Origin: Ideonella sp.
Lineage (GTDB): Bacteria > Pseudomonadota > Gammaproteobacteria > Burkholderiales > Burkholderiaceae_C
Direction: 5' to 3'
Assembly (NCBI GenBank): GCA_016721465.1
Contig: JADKIA010000031.1
Location: 62,001 to 126,000 of the forward strand
Length of the DNA stretch: 64,000 nucleotides
The stretch's first letter is position 1, and each line of letters starts with the position of its first letter. Below are positions 57,064 through 64,000 of the stretch, piece after piece. Position numbers and translations under genes: made by a program. The notes beneath the pieces are model-generated. The model saw only the letters and a program-made list of their open reading frames with translations. It had not been told where the DNA came from and made no database searches.

Positions 57064-58479
57064 TCAGACATGACGCAATGCATCGACGACATTGAGGCGT
57101 GCCGCGCGATGCGCGGGCCACCAAGCCGACAAGGTGGCAATGACGATCAATCCGAGTGTCGTGCCAAGCAACATACCGGACTCGCCCCAAACTCTTAGGA
57201 CCAAAGGCATTGGCACGGCATTGCCCGGCGGGAGCCATTCGAAGCCCAGTCGGTTGATGAGGCCCGAAAGCATGATCGCGACAACGACCCCGAGGGTCGC
57301 ACCCACTGAGCCGAGCACTACGCCCTCGGCGATGAATATGTTGCGAATGCCCGCACGCCGAAGTCCGATCGCGCGCAAGGTGCCGATTTCCACCGTCCGC
57401 TCGACGACCGACGTATTCATGGTGTTACTTACCGTGAACAACGCAATGCTGCCAATCAGAATGAAAATGAAGCCGAAGAGCGTGTCGAACAAGCGGATGG
57501 TTTGGACATAGAACGGATTCACCGTACCGAAATCGAGAATTGCCAGCGGCTGCTTTTCTGACCAGTCGGACAACTTACTTTCCAGTCGTGATTGAGCTGC
57601 AGGCATCTGGCTGGAGTGGCGCAACTGAATCATGATAGAAGTCACTGTCTGCACGCCAGCCCCATACACCAAACGCTGGGCCTGAGGAAGGTGCACAGCC
57701 ATATAGACGTCGTCCAATGCCTTGATGCCCTGGTTTTCTGCGGACACTACGCTGAAAGCCGCCACGTTTGGTGTGCCACGCGAGTTGCTGGCGAGCAGCT
57801 CGATGCGACTGGAAGCACTGGCCAAGGGATCGTTTGACAGCCCGCGGTTGGTCGGGCGCTGCGCTTCACTCTGCGTCAACTGAGCAATGTCGTCCGGCAA
57901 TGAGTTGGCCGAATGTGATGCGGTCGCAAGGGGTTGAGGGCAATCGCCCACCTTTAGTGCAGCGCAGAGGTGAAGGATGCGCGCCAAGCCGGTGCCGATG
58001 ACGGCCGCATCTCGGGCGGTATTGGCAAGTAACATGGGCGACGAAACTATGGGCGTCTGATAGTCGTTCCACAGGCGCATCTTGCTGTGATCCTCCGCCA
58101 CCAGCCCAATCCCGAGAACTGTCTTAGAAACACCCGCTGGATAGTTGCCAGCAATGCCACCAAACTGCAATGACGGCGTGGCCACAAGCACCATCTCTCG
58201 CAGTACTTCATCACTTCGTATTCCGCTCAGGATGTTCTCAATTCGACCAATCCCATAGGCCGTTGGATTTCCACCACCATAAACGCTGAAATCGCGATGC
58301 TGCACTTGCAGATGGCCGCCAGTGCGAACGTGAGCTGTTTCCATGCTCAGCTTGATGTTCGCGCTAAATCCACCAAACAACAGAATGGCCATGGCTCCGA
58401 TCGACATGGCAAGCAAGGTTGCAATCGATCGGCGTCGATTGCGGAGCAGATTGCGGATGGCCAGCGAAAGTACCTTCAC
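57064..58479 (-). CDS. FtsX/MacB-type ABC transporter permease
   Basis: A 471-residue inner-membrane protein. It has one N-terminal helix (SIATLLAMSIGAMAILLFGG), a large periplasmic core domain of about 270 residues, and three C-terminal helices (LFDTLFGFIFILIGSIALFT, LGSVGATLGVVVAIMLSGL, MLLGTTLGLIVIATLSAWW). This is the type VII (MacB/LolCE) layout, used for mechanotransmission rather than substrate passage through the membrane. The start is GTG at 58479, overlapping the TGA of the ATPase gene. The GC content looks lower than in the steroid region, as in the rest of this operon. Confidence 0.9.
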   Translation of the reverse strand: MKVLSLAIRNLLRNRRRSIATLLAMSIGAMAILLFGGFSANIKLSMETAHVRTGGHLQVQHRDFSVYGGGNPTAYGIGRIENILSGIRSDEVLREMVLVATPSLQFGGIAGNYPAGVSKTVLGIGLVAEDHSKMRLWNDYQTPIVSSPMLLANTARDAAVIGTGLARILHLCAALKVGDCPQPLATASHSANSLPDDIAQLTQSEAQRPTNRGLSNDPLASASSRIELLASNSRGTPNVAAFSVVSAENQGIKALDDVYMAVHLPQAQRLVYGAGVQTVTSIMIQLRHSSQMPAAQSRLESKLSDWSEKQPLAILDFGTVNPFYVQTIRLFDTLFGFIFILIGSIALFTVSNTMNTSVVERTVEIGTLRAIGLRRAGIRNIFIAEGVVLGSVGATLGVVVAIMLSGLINRLGFEWLPPGNAVPMPLVLRVWGESGMLLGTTLGLIVIATLSAWWPAHRAARLNVVDALRHV

Positions 58480-59192
58480 TGGGATGCCTGGTCTCGCTTG
58501 CGCTGAACGGACAACACGACACCGTCCTTCAGGAAGACAGTGTCGTCTGCCGCGCCGATGACGGTGCGGTCATGAGACGAAAAGACGAATGAAATCTGGT
58601 ATCGCTCCTGCATGTGCCTCATCAGGGTCAAAATGGCTGCGCCGGTCTTGCTGTCCAGATTTGCCGTAGGTTCATCGGCGATCACCAGTCTTGGCTTCCG
58701 CGCCAGAGCTCGGGCGATGGCAACCCGTTGCCGTTGGCCACCAGAAAGCTGCCCTGGTAGGTTCTTGGCTTTGTCGGCCAAGCCAACCGCTTCGAGTAGT
58801 TTCGGTACTCGGTCAGCACGGGTCTTGGCGGACGATCCAGCCAAAATCAACGGGTACTCGATATTCTCGTAAGCCGTGAGCACCGGCAACAGGTTGAAGT
58901 TTTGGAAGACGAACCCGATATTTCGGGCTCGGAAATCGGACAGATCGTCATCGGACAGGCGGTTCACGTCGCACCCTGCCACCACCACTTCACCAGCGTC
59001 CGGGCGATCGATACAGCCGATCATGTTGAGAAGGGTGGTCTTGCCACTCCCGGACGGCCCGAGGATTACGGTGAAACGGGCTGGGCGGATCAGCAAGTCC
59101 ACGCCCTTGATCACCGGCACGCTGACCGAATCAAGCTGGTAGGTGCGCTCGCACTTGCTGAGCACGGCAACTGGCGTCAAGTCTTCGTTCAT
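58476..59192 (-). CDS. ABC transporter ATP-binding protein (LolD/MacB-type)
   Basis: A 238-residue ATPase. Walker A is GPSGSGKT, the Q-loop FVFQNFNLLPVLTAYEN, the signature LSGGQRQRVAIARALA, and Walker B RLVIADEPTANLD with the His switch in FSSHD. It powers the FtsX-type permease translated from the overlapping next gene. ATG 59192 (MNEDLTPVAVL) fits the family length; the frame is open further upstream. It is the first gene of the ABC-permease-LolA-barrel operon, divergent from the acyltransferase-PilZ gene. Confidence 0.92.
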   Translation of the reverse strand: MNEDLTPVAVLSKCERTYQLDSVSVPVIKGVDLLIRPARFTVILGPSGSGKTTLLNMIGCIDRPDAGEVVVAGCDVNRLSDDDLSDFRARNIGFVFQNFNLLPVLTAYENIEYPLILAGSSAKTRADRVPKLLEAVGLADKAKNLPGQLSGGQRQRVAIARALARKPRLVIADEPTANLDSKTGAAILTLMRHMQERYQISFVFSSHDRTVIGAADDTVFLKDGVVLSVQRKRDQASQ

Positions 59193-59476
59193 TGGCCCGA
59201 TCGGTCCAAGCTGGATCGAAACGAGTTTACGTGCCCGCGGACCCGACGCAGCGACGAGTTTGTCGATGTCGCGGCCCAAGGTGATTCGATTCACACTCAA
59301 CACAATGGCGCGCGTGCGACCGCGGCACCGAATCGCCTGCAGAGAATTGTTTCAAGTTGCGAGTGCAGGGGGCGATCGGCTCAAGTCGCCGCGAAATCGG
59401 CCGTATCCAAGGGCAGCGCTGGATGGATCTTTGACTTGCCGCTCGCGCATCAGACGATTGCCACCTCACAGGCCCC

Positions 59477-60856
59477 ATGTCCAGTTCCCTGCGCTCCCCT
59501 CTCCGCCGATGGATGCACCAAGCCATACGCGCTGCTGTGTCGCATCTGCCCAGGGCAATGCGCTTTCGACTGTTCCGGGCCATGGTGCAGTGCGATCCAG
59601 CGCCTGACGCGCGTCTGGTGTTGAAGATCGCGGAGACCCAGGACGAGTTGGAGGCGTGCTTTGCGCTGCTCCATGATGCCTACGTCTGCGCCGGATTCAT
59701 GAAGCCGCACGCTTCAGGGTTGCGTGTCACGCCCTACCATGCCCTGCCGACCACCACCACCTTGTGCGCCAAGTTCGACGGTCGGGTGGTCGGCACCCTG
59801 TCGCTCATTCGCAATGGCGTTTTCGGTTTCCCGATGCAATCGGCGTTTGATCTTGGGGCCATTGCGCATCGGCCGGGGCAGATTGCGGAAGTTTCAGCTC
59901 TGGCGGTGCACGCTGAGTTTCGGCGCACGGGCGGCTGGATCCTGTTTCCGCTGATGAAGTTCATGTACGAGTACGCCACACGCTATTTCGATACCCGGCA
60001 CATCGTGATCGCGGTCAATCCGGACAAGATTGAGCTGTATGAGTCGCTGATGTTCTTCGAGCGTCTTCCGGCCGCAGAAGTCGACTCCTACGATTTTGCG
60101 AATGGAGCACCTGCTGTCGGCGCGGTGTTGGACATCGCCCAGGCCAAGGAGACCTTTCAACGTACCTACGCGAATTGCAGCGCCAAAAGAGACCTCTACC
60201 GCTATTTCGTCGAAACCGAACTGCCGAACATTCAACAGCCAGCGCGCCCTTACCACACCACCAATGATCCGGTGCTGACCCCGTCGCTGTTGCACCACTT
60301 CTTCAACCGACGAACCTCTGCGTTCCAAGAACTCGATGATCGCCGGCGAATGCTGCTTCGGTCGATCTACGACCTGTCCGCGTATGCGTCGGTATTACCA
60401 GCGGTGAATTGCCCCGAAGCCGTCGCTTTGCGACGGCATCCACGCTACACGATGTCATTTCCGGCCCGATTCACGCCGAATCCTGATCTTGGGTTGGCAA
60501 GTGTTGCCATGAAGGTTGTCGAGATCTCGCGCGGCGGGTTTCGCGCAGCCAGTGCCCATGCATTGCCGATTGGGACGCAGGGTGCGTTGCGGGTCGAGCT
60601 GGGCCTGGGCCGGGTCTCGACGGTGTTGGCGGTGTCGGTCCGGCAGGTCGACGGGGACGACCCGCGTCAGTTTGGCTTCCGCGTGGACGAGCCGGACAGC
60701 GCCTGGTTGGCGTGCGTCGAGGCATTGGAAGCCGGTCAGACCCATGCCGATCTGAAAGAGGGGTTGGAGCCGCAGGCGGCTGGAGAGCCCCGGCGCCCCC
60801 ACGTCAATGCGAACACGCCGAGGCCAAGTGCGGAGGCCTTGGCACTTCAGCACTGA
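59477..60856 (+). CDS. N-acyltransferase (FeeM/GNAT-like) fused to a PilZ domain
   Basis: A 459-residue fusion. The N-terminal 230 or so residues resemble the FeeM-type N-acyl-amino-acid synthases/autoinducer-synthase GNAT fold (FALLHDAYVCAGFMKPHASG, LCAKFDGRVVGTLSLIRNG, EVSALAVHAEFRRTGGW). The C-terminal part is PilZ with RxxxR at Arg319-Arg323 (LRRHPRYTM) and EISRGG at 349-354, the c-di-GMP contact motifs. Acyltransferases of this kind are linked to XrtA/PEP-CTERM exopolysaccharide loci, and genes of such a locus follow. The inference is acyl transfer under c-di-GMP control. The c-di-GMP motif is slightly unusual (EISRGG rather than DISxxG). Confidence 0.78.
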   Translation: MSSSLRSPLRRWMHQAIRAAVSHLPRAMRFRLFRAMVQCDPAPDARLVLKIAETQDELEACFALLHDAYVCAGFMKPHASGLRVTPYHALPTTTTLCAKFDGRVVGTLSLIRNGVFGFPMQSAFDLGAIAHRPGQIAEVSALAVHAEFRRTGGWILFPLMKFMYEYATRYFDTRHIVIAVNPDKIELYESLMFFERLPAAEVDSYDFANGAPAVGAVLDIAQAKETFQRTYANCSAKRDLYRYFVETELPNIQQPARPYHTTNDPVLTPSLLHHFFNRRTSAFQELDDRRRMLLRSIYDLSAYASVLPAVNCPEAVALRRHPRYTMSFPARFTPNPDLGLASVAMKVVEISRGGFRAASAHALPIGTQGALRVELGLGRVSTVLAVSVRQVDGDDPRQFGFRVDEPDSAWLACVEALEAGQTHADLKEGLEPQAAGEPRRPHVNANTPRPSAEALALQH

Positions 60857-60911
60857 GCACCGATGCTGCGCGCATCGGACTTGCCCTTGAGGGGAAGATA
60901 ATCCGCAGCAA

Positions 60912-61673
60912 ATGCTCAGGCGCGACTTCCTCTGGATTGCAAGCTGCGCCTTGGCCACTTCGGCGAGCGCCGCGGGCACCTTGATTGAGCTGGTCGAGCA
61001 GGCCAGCCCGTCGGTGGTGGCGGTCGGTACCTACGATCCTTTGAAGTCCCCACGTTTCAACTTCCGGGGCACGGGTTTCATCGTGGGCAGCGGCACGCAA
61101 GTCGTCACCAATGCCCATGTGTTGCCCCAAGCCAATGACCCCGTCGCCGACGACCGTTTGGCCGTGTTGTTTCAGCGTGCCGGCGCGACGCCCGACGTTC
61201 GGATGGCGCGAAGGCAAGGCTTCGATCCGTCGCATGACCTCGCGGTGCTGCAAATCGACGGGCCCGCGATCACGGCTCTGCCCTTGGCCACCGGGCCGCT
61301 GGTCAAGGCGGGTCAGTCGGTGGCCCTGATCGGTTACCCGCTCGGAACCGCCCTGGGATTCAAGCCTGTCGTGCACCGCGGTATTGTTTCGGCGGTGACC
61401 GCCATCGCGCTGCCGCCGCCGACGGCGCGCCAACTGGATGAGCGGACGCTGGCCCGTTTGAAAGAAGGGGCATTTGACATCCTCCAACTCGACGCCACGG
61501 CTTACCCTGGCAACAGTGGCAGTCCGCTGCTGGACGCCGACACGGGCCAAGTGATCGGCATCATCAACATGGTCTACGTCAAGTCGACCAAGGAATCTGC
61601 CGTGGGGCAGCCCACGGGCATCACCTACGCGATTCCAGTCCGATATGTGGTCGATCTGCTGGGCAGACCTTGA
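60912..61673 (+). CDS. Trypsin-like serine protease (S1C/DegP-like), exported
   Basis: A 253-residue protease domain without PDZ. The catalytic triad is His69 (VVTNAHVLP), Asp109 (HDLAVLQ) and Ser202 (YPGNSGSPLLD). The N-terminus MLRRDFLWIASCALATSASA contains RRDFL, compatible with a Tat or Sec signal. A role in processing or quality control of secreted proteins is likely. It lies between the acyltransferase-PilZ gene and the sugar transferase, co-oriented with both. Confidence 0.85.
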   Translation: MLRRDFLWIASCALATSASAAGTLIELVEQASPSVVAVGTYDPLKSPRFNFRGTGFIVGSGTQVVTNAHVLPQANDPVADDRLAVLFQRAGATPDVRMARRQGFDPSHDLAVLQIDGPAITALPLATGPLVKAGQSVALIGYPLGTALGFKPVVHRGIVSAVTAIALPPPTARQLDERTLARLKEGAFDILQLDATAYPGNSGSPLLDADTGQVIGIINMVYVKSTKESAVGQPTGITYAIPVRYVVDLLGRP

Positions 61674-61949
61674 AAGCGCAGGGAGCGCTGCCGGCACGAT
61701 TCCACACTTTCTGCGCTGCGCGTGACTTCAGTCGCGCCACCCCCCCGAGCTTGGGGTTGCGAAGCTCATTTTGCGGTGCATACAGTCGAACTCAACCAGT
61801 GGCACCAAGGGCAAGACGGCCCGGTGCCCTCTGGAACTAGAAATGGCTTCGACCCCGTTGCAGCAATTCCTTGGTCTCGGCACTGCGCGTGTCGGCCAAG
61901 ACCCTTCGGACCGAAAGCCAATGCGCGCTCAGCGCGCGGGAGTGTGTCC

Positions 61950-63332
61950 GTGATCAAGGTTTTCAACCACTATCTCCATGCATGGACGTTGAAGCGGGTC
62001 GCTTTCGACTTTGCTTTTGCGTTGCTGCTGCTTGCCGGCGTCGTGCTGGTGCAGGCGGGGAACATTCAAGTGGTGTTTCCGATGGCTGGGACGCAGGTGT
62101 TTTCGCTGGCGGCCGGCATGTTCGTCATCAACTCGGCATCCGGTCTCTACCAGGTCTCTGGCACTCGATCGCTGGTGGAATCCTGCCTGCGCGCGACCCT
62201 GGCCCTGGCTTTGTCGCTGTTCTTTGCCTATCAGATTTTCCATTTTCTGCCGATCAGCCTGGCAGACCATGGCGCGATCCGTACCTCCGCGATGCTGGTG
62301 GTGGCGGTGGTGATCGTGAGACGCGTCTTCGTTGGGCATTGGATGGGCCGCTCGAAGGCGGGTGCTCGCGTTCTGATCTTCGGTGCCGGGCCTGCAGCTC
62401 AGTCGGTGGGTGCCACGCTCAAGGGTGTGGATCCCCATGCGCGCATCGTCGGCTATCTGCCTGGCCCGAACGAGAAGCAGTCGTCGATACCCGAATCCGA
62501 GCGGCTAGGCGGCTATTCGTCGCTCATGGAAACCGCACGCAAGCTGAATGTCGACGAAATCGTCGTCGCGCTCACCGAGCGCCGAGCGGGCAGCATGCCC
62601 CTGCGCGAGCTGCTCGACTGCAAGCTGGCTGGCGTTCGGGTGTTCGATGTCACGACGTATTTCGAGCGCATGCTGGGCCAGATTCGCATCGACTACGTCA
62701 ATGCGGGCTGGCTGGTGTTCGGCGATGGGTTCAACCAGGGCTTCTACCGCACCTTGGTCAAGCGGGTCTTCGACCTGGTGTGCTCTGCCGTGTTGATCCT
62801 GCTGGCTGCGCCGGTCATGATCGTCACAGCGCTGCTGATCAAGCTGGAAAGCAAAGGCCCGGTCTTCTACAGCCAGGAACGCGTGGGCGCCAACAGCAAG
62901 ACCTTCTTCGTCCACAAGTTCCGCAGCATGCGCACCGACGCGGAGAAGGACGGCAAGCCGGTCTGGGCTGCCGCGCAGGACAGCCGCGTCACGCGCGTGG
63001 GCAACATCATCCGCCGCTTGCGCATCGATGAACTGCCGCAGATCTTCAACGTGTTCAAGGGCGATATGAGCCTGGTCGGCCCGCGCCCGGAGCGGCCCTA
63101 CTTCGTCGAGCAGCTGACGCAGGAAATCCCCTACTATGCGGTCCGCCACAGCATCAAGCCAGGGGTGACCGGATGGGCGCAGGTCAAGTACCAGTACGGT
63201 TCGACGATCGAAGACTCGCAAGAGAAGCTGCAGTACGACCTCTACTACGTCAAGAACCACAGCCTGTTCTTGGATTGCGTGGTGCTGTTCGAGACCGTTG
63301 GCGTGGTGCTCACCGGCAAGGGTGCGCGCTGA
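61950..63332 (+). CDS. Polyprenyl-phosphate sugar transferase, PEP-CTERM/XrtA (EpsB-like) type
   Basis: A 460-residue initiating glycosyltransferase. It has four N-terminal helices, a CoA-binding-like middle domain (LIFGAGPAAQSVGATLKGV) and a C-terminal bacterial sugar-transferase domain (KRVFDLVCSAVLILLAAPVM, GPVFYSQERVGANSKTFFVH, KFRSMRTDAEKDG, RRLRIDELPQIFNVFKGDMS). It transfers a sugar-phosphate to undecaprenyl phosphate to begin exopolysaccharide synthesis. GTG 61950 gives the normal family length of about 460. The frame stays open upstream without similarity. The layout is that of the PEP-CTERM-associated subfamily. Confidence 0.9.
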   Translation: MIKVFNHYLHAWTLKRVAFDFAFALLLLAGVVLVQAGNIQVVFPMAGTQVFSLAAGMFVINSASGLYQVSGTRSLVESCLRATLALALSLFFAYQIFHFLPISLADHGAIRTSAMLVVAVVIVRRVFVGHWMGRSKAGARVLIFGAGPAAQSVGATLKGVDPHARIVGYLPGPNEKQSSIPESERLGGYSSLMETARKLNVDEIVVALTERRAGSMPLRELLDCKLAGVRVFDVTTYFERMLGQIRIDYVNAGWLVFGDGFNQGFYRTLVKRVFDLVCSAVLILLAAPVMIVTALLIKLESKGPVFYSQERVGANSKTFFVHKFRSMRTDAEKDGKPVWAAAQDSRVTRVGNIIRRLRIDELPQIFNVFKGDMSLVGPRPERPYFVEQLTQEIPYYAVRHSIKPGVTGWAQVKYQYGSTIEDSQEKLQYDLYYVKNHSLFLDCVVLFETVGVVLTGKGAR

Positions 63333-63399
63333 GCCGTTGCGGCGCCGGGGCTGACGTCGTTCGAGTAGCTGCGCCCGCGCCATGCCGAAGGGTGTGGCC

Positions 63400-64000
63400 A
63401 TGAGTCTCGGACTGTCAACGATCGCGGTCTGGGGTTACTCGGCAGCGGCATTGGTCAATTTGGCATTCGCCGGGTACTTGGTCCGACGTGGGTTCGCGGA
63501 GATGCAGCGGGATGCTGCAACACACGCTTTCCTGGTTGCCATCGTAGCCACGCTCGGTTGGTCGTTGGCTGCACTGACCGAGCACGCCTGGAGCACATCA
63601 CCAACGAATACGATCGCCGGTGATTTGCTGCGCTATGCGGCCTGGTTTGTCTTTGTCCTGCTGACCATTCGGCCTGGACCCGAGGTCAGCGACAGGAAGA
63701 CGTTTCGCGCATTGTCTGGCATCGCGACGGCCTTGCTGCTGTGGGGGGCGGCGGCGCTGAGCCAACAGGCGCTCAGTGTCCGTCCGCGTGAGGGCGCGTT
63801 GATCGCCAATTCGCTGGCGCTGTCGGTCTTTGGTCTGGTCCTGCTGGAGCAACTGTTCCGCAACCAGGGCGAGGCGGCGCGCTGGAATGCCAAGCCCGTG
63901 TGCCTCGCATTGGGCTTTATGTTCGCCTTTGACCTCTATGTGTTTACCGAATCGGTGCTGTTTGGCTCATTCGATGACGATGCACTGGCCGTCCGAGGTG
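63400..64000 (+). CDS. prsK: PrsK-like membrane histidine kinase, N-terminal part
   Basis: The first 200 residues of a larger protein cut by the window end. An array of hydrophobic helices (VWGYSAAALVNLAFAGYLVRR, FLVAIVATLGWSLAALTEHAW, LLRYAAWFVFVLLTIRP and others) leads to LVLLEQLFRNQGEAARWNAK and PVCLALGFMFAFDLYVFTES, characteristic of the sensor region of PrsK. That kinase pairs with the sigma-54 activator PrsR in XrtA/PEP-CTERM systems. The kinase domain is not in view. ATG 63400 is chosen; ATG 63382 in frame is also possible. Confidence 0.8.
   Translation, partial: MSLGLSTIAVWGYSAAALVNLAFAGYLVRRGFAEMQRDAATHAFLVAIVATLGWSLAALTEHAWSTSPTNTIAGDLLRYAAWFVFVLLTIRPGPEVSDRKTFRALSGIATALLLWGAAALSQQALSVRPREGALIANSLALSVFGLVLLEQLFRNQGEAARWNAKPVCLALGFMFAFDLYVFTESVLFGSFDDDALAVRG

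Noticed and set aside
60838..61810. TGGCAC sequences resembling the -24 part of sigma-54 promoters near the exopolysaccharide genes
   Set aside because: Neither is followed by TTGC at the required spacing.

Overview
This 64-kb window is high-GC chromosomal DNA from a Gram-negative bacterium, probably a betaproteobacterium of the order Burkholderiales. That placement is inferred. It rests on Comamonas-type 3-alpha-hydroxysteroid dehydrogenase, outer-membrane DUF1302 porins, phasin-like granule genes and an XrtA/PEP-CTERM exopolysaccharide locus at the right edge. I saw no rRNA, tRNA, insertion sequence, phage gene or CRISPR array.

Most of the window (about 1-49 kb) reads as a steroid or bile-acid catabolic island. 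Bases 1-5231 (minus strand) hold a set equivalent to the mycobacterial igr side-chain genes: SDR, ChsH2-like hydratase/DUF35, FadE28-like and FadE29-like acyl-CoA dehydrogenases, ChsH1-like hydratase and Ltp2 retro-aldolase. Around it lie an enoyl-CoA hydratase, HsdA, a nitroreductase, a second HsdA-like SDR, an old-yellow-enzyme/dienoyl-CoA reductase, a 7-alpha-HSDH-like SDR, a FadD19-like CoA ligase, a KshA-like Rieske oxygenase and a cytochrome P450. Bases 9.5-23.5 kb hold two operons flanking an AraC regulator. One is cyclase, CoA ligase, thiolase and SMP-30. The other is DUF1302 porin, DUF1329, YCF48, MMPL transporter and metallo-beta-lactamase fold, probably an envelope uptake system for a hydrophobic substrate.

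Bases 30.3-39.4 kb (minus strand) form one tightly packed presumptive operon for neutral lipid: aldehyde dehydrogenase, three consecutive WS/DGAT acyltransferases, TetR regulator, phasin-like protein, hemerythrin-domain protein and HSL-type lipase. A Marinobacter-type two-domain fatty acyl-CoA reductase at 48.7-50.7 kb could supply the alcohol for wax esters. Several products of the lipid operon share basic Lys/Arg/Pro/Ala-rich C-terminal tails resembling those of PhaF and histone H1.

Seven divergent intergenic regions across 5-49 kb carry the same palindromic element (consensus GTCC-AAAC-GGAC followed by GATGCCC), always in the same orientation. This ties the steroid and wax-ester genes into one candidate regulon. 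A different near-palindrome is shared by the two AraC-flanking operons.

From 50.7 to 59.2 kb come a serine hydrolase, an MFS transporter, a Cys-type sulfatase and a four-gene envelope operon (ABC ATPase, FtsX-type permease, LolA-like protein, outer-membrane barrel). The last 4.5 kb carry an acyltransferase-PilZ fusion, an S1C protease, a PEP-CTERM-type sugar transferase and the start of prsK.
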